Below, one piece after another: positions 54,206 to 62,876 of a stretch of 64,000 bases of DNA. Each line of letters opens with the position of its first letter. The first letter of the stretch is position 1. Both the position numbers and the translations under genes were made by a program. Origin of the DNA: Labilibaculum sp. (GTDB lineage: Bacteria > Bacteroidota > Bacteroidia > Bacteroidales > Marinifilaceae); contig NZ_OY761461.1 in the NCBI RefSeq assembly GCF_963664555.1, positions 4,009,769-4,073,768 on the forward strand, read 5' to 3'. The notes under the pieces were generated by a model that was not told the DNA's origin, did not search any database, and saw only the letters and a list, made by a program, of their open reading frames with translations.

Positions 54206-55465
54206 TTAAACAATGAACTGAAACAAATCCGTTTTATCGTTCAGGTATTCAAAAATAAAATTTCGCTCGGTCATTCGTTGTTGTATGCGCTCTAAATCGG
54301 TAGGGTTTTGCACTTCAATTCCGATCACTGCAGGGCCTTTTTCCCTGCTGCTCTTTTTGTAATATTCAAAATGTGTAATGTCATCACCAGGACTTAATAC
54401 ATCATTTACAAATTCTTTCAGCGCTCCCGAACGCTGCGGGAAACGAACCATGAAATAGTGTTTTAAACCTTCGTACAAAAGGCTTCTTTCTTTGATTTCC
54501 TCCATGCGGGTAATGTCGTTGTTGCTTCCGCTTAGCACGCAAACCACATTCTTCCCTTTTATTTCTTTTTTCATTACTTGCAGAGCGGCAATGGATAAAG
54601 CCCCTGCAGGCTCAGCCACAATTGCATCCTCGTTGTACATCTGCAAAATGGTTGAGCAGATGAGTCCCTCCGGAACAACCACAATTCCATCCAAAACCTT
54701 TTCGCATATTTTCCAGGTAAGATCTCCCACTTTTCTTACTGCAGCACCATCTACAAAGCGGTCAATTGTCTCCAAAGCCACATTGTCCTTTTTTTCGAAT
54801 GCCATTTTCATGGAAGCAGCCCCTTCGGGCTCAACACCTATAATTTTTGTATTCGGACTAAATTCCTTGATCCATGCTCCTACTCCGGAAGCCAAACCGC
54901 CTCCGCCAATCGGCAGAAACAGATAATCAATGCACTCTTTAAGCTGCCTCAGTATTTCCAAGCCAATGGTTCCCTGTCCTTCAATAATCTTTGGATCATC
55001 AAACGGGTGAATAATGGTTTGTCCCAGCTCCAGAGCATCCGCATTTGCTTTGGCCGAGGCATCATCAAAAGTATCACCGGTAAGAATGATTTCCACCTGA
55101 TCGCCGCCAAACATTTTCACCTGCTTAATCTTCTGACGAGGGGTTGTTTCGGGCATGTAGATTTTTCCGAAACATTTCAGTTTATTGCAGGAATAGGCAA
55201 CTCCCTGAGCGTGATTGCCCGCGCTTGCACACACAATTCCTTTTGCCAGCACCTCTTTCGACAAACTGGATATTTTATTATATGCACCTCTTATTTTATA
55301 GGAACGAACCTGTTGCAGATCTTCCCTTTTCAGATAAATATTTGCTTCGTTTTTTGATGATAGATTTAAGTTTTTAAGTAAAGGAGTTTCCAACACCACC
55401 TCCTGAACCCGCCTGTTTGCTTTAACAATATCCGCCATTAGCGGATAATAAATTTCTTTTGACAT
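54206..55465 (-). CDS. ilvA: Threonine ammonia-lyase (biosynthetic)
   Basis: I choose ATG 55465, which has a strong AGGGGGAG site seven bases upstream, over an upstream in-frame ATG. The 419-aa enzyme deaminates threonine to 2-oxobutanoate, the first step of isoleucine synthesis. The PLP lysine is in VRSYKIRGAYNKIS, the phosphate-binding loop is PIGGGGLASG, and the C-terminal ~85 residues are a single ACT-like regulatory domain (HYFMVRFPQRSGALKEFVND), the short form. A stem-loop with U-rich tail stands 27 bases before the start. Confidence 0.93.
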   Translation of the reverse strand: MSKEIYYPLMADIVKANRRVQEVVLETPLLKNLNLSSKNEANIYLKREDLQQVRSYKIRGAYNKISSLSKEVLAKGIVCASAGNHAQGVAYSCNKLKCFGKIYMPETTPRQKIKQVKMFGGDQVEIILTGDTFDDASAKANADALELGQTIIHPFDDPKIIEGQGTIGLEILRQLKECIDYLFLPIGGGGLASGVGAWIKEFSPNTKIIGVEPEGAASMKMAFEKKDNVALETIDRFVDGAAVRKVGDLTWKICEKVLDGIVVVPEGLICSTILQMYNEDAIVAEPAGALSIAALQVMKKEIKGKNVVCVLSGSNNDITRMEEIKERSLLYEGLKHYFMVRFPQRSGALKEFVNDVLSPGDDITHFEYYKKSSREKGPAVIGIEVQNPTDLERIQQRMTERNFIFEYLNDKTDLFQFIV

Positions 55466-55492
55466 GTCTCCCCCTTTTTCTTTATAAAAATA

Positions 55493-55529
55493 AATAAGCC
55501 TGAAAGTATGCAATTCCTTCAGGCTTATT
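55493..55529 (-). terminator. Hairpin with U-rich tail in the ilvA leader
   Basis: AATAAGCCTGAA (55493-55504) and TTCAGGCTTATT (55518-55529) form a perfect 12-bp stem. On the minus strand it is followed by TATTTTTAT and then the ilvA ribosome site. It either stops read-through from the leu genes or acts as an ilvA attenuator. Confidence 0.7.
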
Positions 55530-55532
55530 CTT

Positions 55533-55694
55533 AGAAACTGTTTCAAATTTATCCTTCAGTTTTTTTACATGAAGAAATAAAGCCTAACTGCGTTAAATTC
55601 CATTTAAATAGAACCACTATTCTCATAAAATTTGCCTTATTACGCTTCATTTTTCATCAATAATAAATTCTAAAAACAAATTTAAACAGCTTCT
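55533..55694. repeat. MITE-like element, copy 1 (162 bp)
   Basis: The element begins AGAAACTGTTTCAAATTTA and ends with the near-complement of that end (TTTAAACAGCTTCT). It aligns along its length with 60743-60905 at high identity by eye, including the shared core AAAGCCTAACTGCGTTAAAT. It has no coding capacity, and inverted ends on a short element fit a MITE or a Bacteroidota intergenic repeat. Confidence 0.8.
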
Positions 55695-55816
55695 TACTTA
55701 TGATGTGTATTAAGCTGGGTTCGATTGTTAACTTGTTGATCATCTATAAAATTTACTTTTTGCTTAGGTGCTTTTAGCAGGAAAAGTAACCAGTCGTTAG
55801 TAATTAGAAAACTCAT
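55694..55816 (-). CDS. Possible short leader ORF upstream of ilvA
   Basis: A 40-codon frame starts MSFLITNDWLLFLLKAPKQK and ends HHK. Its first 15 residues contain six Leu or Ile residues, and it lies between leuB and the ilvA hairpin, as a leader peptide would. But its stop codon abuts the MITE copy, which now separates it from the hairpin by 165 bases. It is listed as a weak candidate only. Confidence 0.2.
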   Translation of the reverse strand: MSFLITNDWLLFLLKAPKQKVNFIDDQQVNNRTQLNTHHK

Positions 55817-55918
55817 GACTAGTTACCTAGTATACTATTTACCTGCTGTTTAAAGATCTGTTTATAGGATAATTCAACGGTTTATAAAAGGAAACAATAA
55901 TCGAACTCAGATCATTAA

Positions 55919-56989
55919 CTAAGCATTCTGAATGTAATTTGCCAACCAATCACCCACTTCACTTGTTGAGTAAGCCTTTTTGCCATCAGCAATATCTTCA
56001 GTAACAATACCTGCTTCCAATGCGTTGTCAACTGCTTCACGAATTAAAGCTCCTTCTTTCATCAAGCCAAATGCATATTCGAACATCATGGCTGCAGAAA
56101 GAACCGTAGCACAAGGATTGGCAATATTTTTACCTGCAGCTTGTGGATAAGATCCATGAATTGGCTCAAATACCGAAGTGTGAACACCTATTGATGCTGA
56201 AGGCAGCATTCCCATCGAACCGGAAATTACACTCGCCTCATCGGTAAGGATATCTCCAAACATATTTTCGGTAACCATTACATCGAAACGTTTTGGCCAG
56301 GTAATTAACTGCATAGCTGCATTGTCAACAAACATATATTCTACTTCAATTTCAGGAAATTCAGGCTCAATTCTTTGAGAAACTTCTCTCCACAATCTTG
56401 ATGTAGCCAATACATTTGCTTTATCAACAATGGTTAGTTTTTTGCGGCGTTTTCCTGCATATTCAAATCCCAAACGAACAATTCGTTCAATTTCATCGGC
56501 GGAGTACACGCATGTATCGTAAGCAGTTTTTCCATCTTCGGTACGTCCCTGCGGACGGCCAAAATAGATTCCTCCGGTCAATTCACGAATACACATAAAA
56601 TCGGCCCCATCAACCAATTCTGTTTTTAATGGAGATTTATGAATCAGCGACTTAAAAGTATTTACCGGACGAAGATTAGCATACAAGCCCAATTTTTTAC
56701 GCATGGCCAACAATCCTTGCTCCGGACGAACTTTTGCTGATGGATCATTATCAAACCGGGGATGACCTATGGCACCAAATAAAACGGCATCCGAATTCAT
56801 ACACAATTCGTGTGTTTCATCAGGATAAGGATTACCTACCTCATCAATGGCAACAGCTCCAACCAGAGCTTCGGTATACTCAAATTCGTGTCCAAATTTT
56901 TGAACAATTGCATCGGTAACTTTTCTTGCCTGGGCAACGATCTCAGGACCAATTCCGTCTCCGGCCAATACTGCTATTTTGTACTTCAT
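55919..56989 (-). CDS. leuB: 3-isopropylmalate dehydrogenase
   Basis: This 356-aa NAD-dependent enzyme oxidises and decarboxylates 3-isopropylmalate to 2-oxoisocaproate, the third step of leucine synthesis. Signatures include LAGDGIGPEI at the start, the substrate arginines in VRPEQGLLAMRKKLGLYANL followed by RPV, ELTGGIYFG, the metal-binding region NMFGDILTDEASVISGSMGM and EPIHGSYPQAAGKNIANP. Length is normal. It is the last gene of the leu cluster, 61 bases after the second leuA-like gene. Confidence 0.96.
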   Translation of the reverse strand: MKYKIAVLAGDGIGPEIVAQARKVTDAIVQKFGHEFEYTEALVGAVAIDEVGNPYPDETHELCMNSDAVLFGAIGHPRFDNDPSAKVRPEQGLLAMRKKLGLYANLRPVNTFKSLIHKSPLKTELVDGADFMCIRELTGGIYFGRPQGRTEDGKTAYDTCVYSADEIERIVRLGFEYAGKRRKKLTIVDKANVLATSRLWREVSQRIEPEFPEIEVEYMFVDNAAMQLITWPKRFDVMVTENMFGDILTDEASVISGSMGMLPSASIGVHTSVFEPIHGSYPQAAGKNIANPCATVLSAAMMFEYAFGLMKEGALIREAVDNALEAGIVTEDIADGKKAYSTSEVGDWLANYIQNA

Positions 56990-57050
56990 TTTGTTGTAAG
57001 ATCTTTAGATATTAGATTATTGAATTGTCTCAAAATCCAATTACACATTT

Positions 57051-58622
57051 TTAGTTTTTATTGTTATTTTCAGACAACTGCTCACTATGTGCGTTATCGT
57101 GCTGCTCAATTAAATTAAGCATTCGAAGAGTAGCCTTTATTGCCGCCTCGATCTGATCCGGATCCAATCCTCTGGTTTTAAACTCTTTTCCTTTGTAATT
57201 CCAGGTTATAAAAGTTTCCACCAAAGCATCTGTCTTTCCTCCCGGGGGAATTCGAACCAGGTAATCGGTAAGTACCGGCCGGTCTTTGCCCAATTCGTCA
57301 TAAATACTCCAAATGGCATTCATAAAAGCATCGTATTGACCATCGCCGGAAGATGTTCCTTCGTACATTTTTCCATTCACTTCCAGATTAATGGATACAA
57401 ACGGACGCATTCCTTTTGATAAAGACAATGAATAATGTTTCACCTGAATCGGCATCTCATCCATGGTCTGATTCAAAACATCCGAAACAATATAAGGAAG
57501 ATCATCAATGGTAACTACTTCTTTTTTATCTCCCAATTCGATTACACGTTGTGTAACCAGTTTCATGGTTTCTTCTTCCAAAGTAATCCCTAACTCCTCC
57601 AAATTCTTTTTAATATTTGCTTTTCCAGAGGTTTTTCCAAGCGCATATTTACGTTCACGTCCGAATCTTTCAGGCATTAAACGATTGAAATACAAATCGT
57701 CCTTTGAATCGCCATCGGCATGCACACCACAAGTTTGTGTAAATACATTTTCACCAACTAAAGGCTTATTGGCAGGAATACGTATTCCTGAAAAAGTCTC
57801 TACGATTCTGCTTACGCGATTTATTTTATTCTCATCGACATTTATTTTCCGGGCCAAATGATCTTTTATCACTCCAACTACAGAGGCCAAAGGAGCATTT
57901 CCCGCTCTTTCGCCCAAACCGTTTACCGTTGTATGAATACCGTTCATTCCAGCCAACACAGCCGAATATACATTTGCAACAGCCAAATCGTAATCGTTAT
58001 GAGCATGAAAATCAAAATGCAGTTTAGGGTATCTTTCGCGGCAGGCATAACAAAAATCGAAAGCCTGAACCTGATTCATAATACCTAAAGTATCGGGCAG
58101 CATGAAACGCTGAATATTTTCGTGCTGCAACTCATCCAAAAGATACCATACGTAATCCCGTGAAGAAATCATTCCATTCGACCAATCTTCAAGATATAAA
58201 TTCACCTTGATTCCTAAATTTGAAGCATAAGCAATGGAATTCTTAATATCCTGAACATGTTGTCCCGGTGTTTTTTTCAGCTGTCCCTGCAAATGCTTCA
58301 ACGAACCTTTCGAAAGCAAATTCACCACTGTTGCTCCACTTGCATGAATCCAATCAAGAGAGGCTGTTCCGTCGATAAAACCCAGAACTTCAATTTTATC
58401 CAGACAATCGTTTTCCTCTGCCCACTTGGTAATTCGCTGTACTGCCTTAAATTCTCCTTCTGATACTCTGGCTGAGGCTACTTCAACCCGATCGACTTTT
58501 AAGGATTGAAGCAATAATTTTGCAACTCCTAACTTTTCCTCGGAATTAAAGCTTACCCCAGAAGTTTGTTCACCATCCCTTAGGGTAGTGTCCATTATTT
58601 CCAGGCTGCGCAGTTCGTTCAT
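57051..58622 (-). CDS. Second 2-isopropylmalate/citramalate synthase-like enzyme
   Basis: This 523-aa protein has the DRE-TIM metallolyase barrel (IMDTTLRDGEQTSGVSFNSE, metal histidines in FDFHAHNDYDLAVANVYSAV, NGLGERAGNAPLASVVGVIK) and a C-terminal LeuA-type dimer/regulatory domain (GDGQYDAFMNAIWSIYDELG). It is clearly different from the canonical LeuA at 60929 (HCHNDLG there, HAHNDYD here). Bacteroidota leu clusters commonly include this paralogue between leuD and leuB. Citramalate synthase, an alternative isoleucine route, is a plausible role. The co-occurring ilvA would make that route redundant, so a second LeuA with different regulation is the alternative. Confidence 0.85.
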   Translation of the reverse strand: MNELRSLEIMDTTLRDGEQTSGVSFNSEEKLGVAKLLLQSLKVDRVEVASARVSEGEFKAVQRITKWAEENDCLDKIEVLGFIDGTASLDWIHASGATVVNLLSKGSLKHLQGQLKKTPGQHVQDIKNSIAYASNLGIKVNLYLEDWSNGMISSRDYVWYLLDELQHENIQRFMLPDTLGIMNQVQAFDFCYACRERYPKLHFDFHAHNDYDLAVANVYSAVLAGMNGIHTTVNGLGERAGNAPLASVVGVIKDHLARKINVDENKINRVSRIVETFSGIRIPANKPLVGENVFTQTCGVHADGDSKDDLYFNRLMPERFGRERKYALGKTSGKANIKKNLEELGITLEEETMKLVTQRVIELGDKKEVVTIDDLPYIVSDVLNQTMDEMPIQVKHYSLSLSKGMRPFVSINLEVNGKMYEGTSSGDGQYDAFMNAIWSIYDELGKDRPVLTDYLVRIPPGGKTDALVETFITWNYKGKEFKTRGLDPDQIEAAIKATLRMLNLIEQHDNAHSEQLSENNNKN

Positions 58623-58636
58623 TTTTACTTGTTCTA

Positions 58637-59221
58637 TTAGTTATTAGCTTCAAAAGCCTCTATCTTTTCTTTTCTTGCGAGAAGGAAATCAATATCATCG
58701 AATCCATTCAGCAAACAATTTTTCTTGTAAGGATTAATTACAAATCTTTCGCTTTTACCATTCAAGCTAATGCTCTGATTCTCCAGATCAACTACAATTT
58801 TTTGATCTTTATTTTTCTCAACTTCATCGAATAGATTTGACAAAAATTCAGGCGAAACAATCACCGGAAGCACTCCGTTATTTAATGCATTGTTTTGAAA
58901 AATGTCAGCAAAGAAACTACTTACCACAACTTTAAAACCATAATCGTGAATTGCCCACGCTGCATGTTCTCTGGAAGATCCACTTCCAAAATTTTTTCCA
59001 CCCACTAAAATTTGTCCTGAATATTCTGATTGATTCAAAACAAAATCCGGGTTTTCTTTTCCATCAGGAGTATATCTCCAGTCACGGAAAAGATTTTCAC
59101 CAAATCCTTCACGGCTTGTTGCCTTTAAAAAACGTGCAGGAATAATCTGATCTGTATCCACATTTTCAACAGGAAGCGGTACATATGTCGATTCCAATGT
59201 GGTAAATTTATCTATTGGCAT
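58637..59221 (-). CDS. leuD: 3-isopropylmalate dehydratase, small subunit
   Basis: This 194-aa swivel-domain subunit partners LeuC in isomerising 2- to 3-isopropylmalate. Signatures are VENVDTDQIIPARFLKATSR, LVGGKNFGSGSSREHAAWAI and FFADIFQNNALNNGVLPV. Only 14 bases separate it from the second leuA-like gene, and 91 from leuC. Confidence 0.96.
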   Translation of the reverse strand: MPIDKFTTLESTYVPLPVENVDTDQIIPARFLKATSREGFGENLFRDWRYTPDGKENPDFVLNQSEYSGQILVGGKNFGSGSSREHAAWAIHDYGFKVVVSSFFADIFQNNALNNGVLPVIVSPEFLSNLFDEVEKNKDQKIVVDLENQSISLNGKSERFVINPYKKNCLLNGFDDIDFLLARKEKIEAFEANN

Positions 59222-59312
59222 AATTATTTAACTTTTAGCAGTTAGCCGATAGCTATCGTAATGCTAACCAAATACTGTTTACTAATTACTATTTACTGAT
59301 AACTGAATTTGA

Positions 59313-60713
59313 TTAAAACAATTCTCTTGGATCGGAAACAACTCCGGTTATAGCAGCTGCGGCAGCTGTAAGCGGACTGGCCAACATTGTTCTTGCACCA
59401 GGGCCTTGTCTTCCTTCAAAATTTCTATTCGAAGTAGAAACACTATATTTTCCTGCCGGAATTTTATCATCATTCATGGCTAAACATGCAGAACAACCAG
59501 GCTGACGCATTTTAAATCCTGCTTCTTCCAAAATCTCAACCAAACCTTCTTCTATGGCCTGTTTTTCAACTTGTTTTGATCCGGGAACAATCCATGCAGT
59601 AACTGAATCTGCCTTTTTCTTTCCTTTTACAGCCGAAGCCAACATTCGAAGATCTTCAATACGACCATTGGTACAACTACCCACAAAAACATAATCAACC
59701 TTTTTACCCATCAGCTTGTCTCCCAGGTTGAATCCCATATAGTCCAATGACTTTTTAAATGTTGGCAACTCTGTTGCATCTACATCTTTTTCTGTTGGAA
59801 TACTTCCTGAAATACCAATTCCCATTCCTGGATTGGTTCCATAAGTAAGCATTGGTTCAATATCCGAAGCTTTGTATGCATACTCCTTATCGAACTTAGC
59901 TCCCTCATCAGTTTTCAGCTCTTTCCATTTGGCCAAAGCTTTTGTCCACTCATCGCCTTTTGGTGCAAATTCACGACCTTCTACATAATCGAAAGTAGTT
60001 TGATCAGGAGCAATCATTCCTCCACGGGCTCCCATTTCGATGCTCATATTACAAACAGTCATTCGACCTTCCATGCTCAAACTGCTGACAGCTGATCCGG
60101 CATATTCAACGAAATATCCGGTTGCACCGCCGGTTCCCAGCTGTGCTATCACATAAAGTGTAAGATCTTTTGCGGTAACGCCTTTTTGCAGTTGCCCATC
60201 AATAGTAATTCGCATTTTTTTAGGCTTCGGCTGCAAAATACACTGAGTTGCCAAAACCATTTCTACCTCCGAAGTACCAATACCAAAAGCTACAGCTCCA
60301 AAAGCACCGTGCGTTGAAGTATGACTGTCGCCACAAACCAGAGTCATTCCCGGTTGTGTATGTCCAAGCTCCGGACCAACAACATGAACAATCCCATTAT
60401 ATGGATGATTTAAACCATAAAGTGTAATGTTATTTTTCTCGCAGTTAGCCGTTAAAGTTTCAACTTGCTTTCTCGACAATTCATCCTTAATCGTTAAATG
60501 CTGATTTTCTGTCGGAATGTTATGATCTGGAGTCGCAATGGTATTTTCAGGACGAAAAACTTTCAATCCTCTTGCCTCTAATCCAGAGAATGCCTGAGGA
60601 CTGGTTACCTCGTGAATCAAATGCTTGTCAATATAAAATACACTAGGGCCTCCTTCAATTTTCTCAACCACGTGAGCATCCCATACTTTATCAAATAGTG
60701 TTTTTGGTTCCAT
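59313..60713 (-). CDS. leuC: 3-isopropylmalate dehydratase, large subunit
   Basis: This 466-aa aconitase-family subunit binds the [4Fe-4S] cluster with Cys in FVGSCTNGRIEDLRMLAS and the CxxC of RQPGCSACLAMND. Other marks are LIHEVTSPQAFSGLEARGLK, CGDSHTSTHGAFGAVAFGIG and the C-terminal NRNFEGRQGPGARTMLASPL. It acts with LeuD in leucine synthesis. A MITE-like element sits in the gap to leuA, which could affect cotranscription. Confidence 0.96.
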   Translation of the reverse strand: MEPKTLFDKVWDAHVVEKIEGGPSVFYIDKHLIHEVTSPQAFSGLEARGLKVFRPENTIATPDHNIPTENQHLTIKDELSRKQVETLTANCEKNNITLYGLNHPYNGIVHVVGPELGHTQPGMTLVCGDSHTSTHGAFGAVAFGIGTSEVEMVLATQCILQPKPKKMRITIDGQLQKGVTAKDLTLYVIAQLGTGGATGYFVEYAGSAVSSLSMEGRMTVCNMSIEMGARGGMIAPDQTTFDYVEGREFAPKGDEWTKALAKWKELKTDEGAKFDKEYAYKASDIEPMLTYGTNPGMGIGISGSIPTEKDVDATELPTFKKSLDYMGFNLGDKLMGKKVDYVFVGSCTNGRIEDLRMLASAVKGKKKADSVTAWIVPGSKQVEKQAIEEGLVEILEEAGFKMRQPGCSACLAMNDDKIPAGKYSVSTSNRNFEGRQGPGARTMLASPLTAAAAAITGVVSDPRELF

Positions 60714-60742
60714 ATAACTCTTTTAATACGATTCTGTATTTA

Positions 60743-60905
60743 AGAAACTGTTTCAATTTATCCTTCAGTTTTTTTTATATGAATAAATAAAGCCTAACTG
60801 CGTTAAATTCCATTTAAAATAGAACTACTATTCGCATAAAATTTGCCTTGTTACGCTTCATCTTTCATCGAAAAAAAATTCTAAAAACAAATTCAAATAG
60901 TTTCT
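60743..60905. repeat. MITE-like element, copy 2 (163 bp)
   Basis: The ends are AGAAACTGTTTCAATTT and, at the right, AAATTCAAATAGTTTCT, its near inverted copy. It aligns with 55533-55694 throughout. It fills almost the whole leuA-leuC gap, so it lies in the middle of what would otherwise be one operon. Confidence 0.8.
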
Positions 60906-60928
60906 GAATATTTCCTTCTAATTCTATC

Positions 60929-62422
60929 CTATATTATCTTGGAAAGTGCATCAACCAATGCTTCAACGGAAGCTGTAATGATATCAACATTAGCCCCAAA
61001 GCCATAATGTACACGTCCTTTGTGTTCTACCTGAACATGAACTTTTCCAAGATCATTACTTCCGCGGGTAAGCGCCTGAACCAGGAATTCGCCCAAGGTA
61101 AACTCTTGTTCAATTAGTTTTTTAACAGCATTAAAACAAGCATCAATCGGCCCGTTTCCTTCTGCTGTAGCAGCACAATTAACCCCTTTTATTTTCAGAT
61201 GAACCGTTGCCATTGGAATGGTTGATTTACCGGAAACTACCTGCAGTAATTCCAATTCCACTGACTTCTGTAAATCATTAGTATCTCCCATTAATTCTGA
61301 AAGATCTTTCTCTGTCAAATTCTTTTTCTGATCGGCAACCACCAAGAACCGGGTATAAACATCATCTAACTGATCTTTAGATAATGTATAACCCATTTGA
61401 CTTAAATGATGATTCAAGGCTGCACGTCCGCTTCTTGCGGTTAATACAATTGCCGATTCCTTAATCCCAACATCAACAGGATCGATAATTTCGTAATTCT
61501 CTCTGTTTTTTAAGAATCCATCCTGATGAATTCCTGATGAATGAGCAAATGCATTTCTTCCAACAATGGCTTTATTTGCCTGAACAGGCATGTTCATTAA
61601 AGAAGAAACCAAACGGCTGGCGGCATAAATTTCCTGACTTTTAATATCAGTGTGAAAAGGCAAGGCATGATGCGTTTTAATAGCCATCACCACCTCTTCC
61701 AATGAAGTATTTCCTGCCCGTTCACCAATTCCGTTTATGGTGACCTCTACCTGGCGGGCTCCATTAATTACGCCGCTTAAAGAGTTAGCTGTAGCCATAC
61801 CCAAATCATTATGGCAATGAGTTGATAAAATAGCTTTGTGAACATTGGATACATTCTCCATCAGATACTTTATTTTAGCACCATATTCTCCGGGAAGGCA
61901 GTATCCTGTTGTATCAGGAATATTAATAACCGTAGCACCTGCTTTAATTACCGCTTCAACTACACGGGCCAAATATTCATTATCTGAACGACCGGCATCC
62001 TCGGCATAAAACTCAACATCCTCGACATAACGCTTGGCATACTTTACTGCGCGGACAGCACGGTCAAGTATCTCCTCGGGGGTTGAATTCAATTTTGATT
62101 TTATGTGATAAGGAGAAGTACCGATTCCGGTGTGAATTCTTCCTCTTTTCGCAAATTTAAGAGCCTCAGCAGCTACCTCAATATCCTTTTCAACAGCACG
62201 GGTAAGAGCACAGATAATGGGATTACTAACCGCCTTGGCTATTTCGACGACTGAATTGAAATCTCCCGGGCTTGAAACAGGAAAACCTGCTTCTATAACA
62301 TCCACTCCAAGAGCCTCTAAAGTTCTGGCTACTTCAATTTTCTCAATTGTATTCAATTGACATCCCGGAACTTGTTCACCATCTCTAAGTGTGGTGTCGA
62401 AAATAAATATTTTATCACTCAT
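60929..62422 (-). CDS. leuA: 2-isopropylmalate synthase
   Basis: This 497-aa enzyme condenses acetyl-CoA with 2-oxoisovalerate, the committed step of leucine synthesis. The barrel has DTTLRDGEQVPGCQLNTIEK, the metal motif STHCHNDLGMATANS and NGIGERAGNTSLEEVVMAIK. HSSGIHQDGFLKNRENYEII starts the linker, and the C-terminal ~110 residues are the leucine-sensing regulatory domain (GNGPIDACFNAVKKLIEQEF). It follows a leader region with the features of an attenuator. Confidence 0.96.
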   Translation of the reverse strand: MSDKIFIFDTTLRDGEQVPGCQLNTIEKIEVARTLEALGVDVIEAGFPVSSPGDFNSVVEIAKAVSNPIICALTRAVEKDIEVAAEALKFAKRGRIHTGIGTSPYHIKSKLNSTPEEILDRAVRAVKYAKRYVEDVEFYAEDAGRSDNEYLARVVEAVIKAGATVINIPDTTGYCLPGEYGAKIKYLMENVSNVHKAILSTHCHNDLGMATANSLSGVINGARQVEVTINGIGERAGNTSLEEVVMAIKTHHALPFHTDIKSQEIYAASRLVSSLMNMPVQANKAIVGRNAFAHSSGIHQDGFLKNRENYEIIDPVDVGIKESAIVLTARSGRAALNHHLSQMGYTLSKDQLDDVYTRFLVVADQKKNLTEKDLSELMGDTNDLQKSVELELLQVVSGKSTIPMATVHLKIKGVNCAATAEGNGPIDACFNAVKKLIEQEFTLGEFLVQALTRGSNDLGKVHVQVEHKGRVHYGFGANVDIITASVEALVDALSKII

Positions 62423-62464
62423 TGTATTTGTGTTTTTACGTATACTGTTACTAGTTTTTGCTGC

Positions 62465-62493
62465 AAAAAAAAATCCCCCCTGTCTTCGGAAGA
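62465..62493 (-). terminator. Candidate attenuator hairpin before leuA
   Basis: On the minus strand TCTTCC can pair with GGGGGA (partly G-U) around GAAGACA, followed by ATT and a run of T (nine T in total). The GGAAGA of the leader ORF's last codons could instead pair with TCTTCC, giving an antiterminator. The stem is weak; the position, 43 bases before leuA, is what supports the call. Confidence 0.5.
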
Positions 62494-62526
62494 ACCTTGC
62501 TTTATAACCTTACATTAGTTGGGATA

Positions 62527-62607
62527 TTACACAGTCTTCCTTGTTGATTCTCCAATAATGAGATCAATAATCAGGTTAAAACCAATAAGAATACTGTCAT
62601 AAATCAT
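62527..62607 (-). CDS. Ile/Leu-rich leader peptide of the leu operon
   Basis: A 26-codon frame starts MIYDSILIGFNLIIDLII and ends RKTV. Ten of the first 18 residues are Ile or Leu (seven Ile, three Leu), far above chance for a random short ORF. It begins about 50 bases after a TAGGTTTG -7 element and is followed by the candidate attenuator. By analogy with known amino-acid leader peptides, ribosome stalling at scarce Ile-tRNA or Leu-tRNA would favour antitermination. Confidence 0.6.
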   Translation of the reverse strand: MIYDSILIGFNLIIDLIIGESTRKTV

Positions 62608-62662
62608 CTTACTAAAATTTTGTACTGTTTTAGAATAACAGGAGAAATCTCCCAATCCCTGA

Positions 62663-62670
62663 CAAACCTA
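62663..62670 (-). promoter_or_regulatory. -7 promoter element of the leu operon
   Basis: Read on the minus strand this is TAGGTTTG, an exact TAnnTTTG match. Transcription would start near 62656, about 50 bases before the leader ORF. The -33 TTTG is not clear at the expected distance. Confidence 0.45.
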
Positions 62671-62832
62671 AAAACTTATGGCCTTTGGGAAAAACAATTA
62701 TTCATTTGCAACTACGATCTTCAAACTAATTCAAATACATTTCCAGAAACACAAACCAAACATAAATCCCTATTAACCTGCAAACTAAGGCAAACTTTGT
62801 TTTCTTATTAATGGGACATCCAAGCTTGAAAT

Positions 62833-62865
62833 AAACCTGACAGGATTTAAAAACCTGTCAGGTTT
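62833..62865 (-). terminator. Terminator after ilvC
   Basis: AAACCTGACAGG (62833-62844) and CCTGTCAGGTTT (62854-62865) form a perfect 12-bp stem with a 9-base loop, 12 bases after the ilvC stop. It separates ilvC from the leu operon. Confidence 0.88.
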
Positions 62866-62876
62866 TGAATGTATTT

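Larger units (their letters stand above)
62423..62876. other. Regulatory region between leuA and ilvC
   Basis: From right to left it contains the ilvC terminator, the leu -7 element, the leader ORF and the attenuator hairpin. No other gene is supported. Confidence 0.6.
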
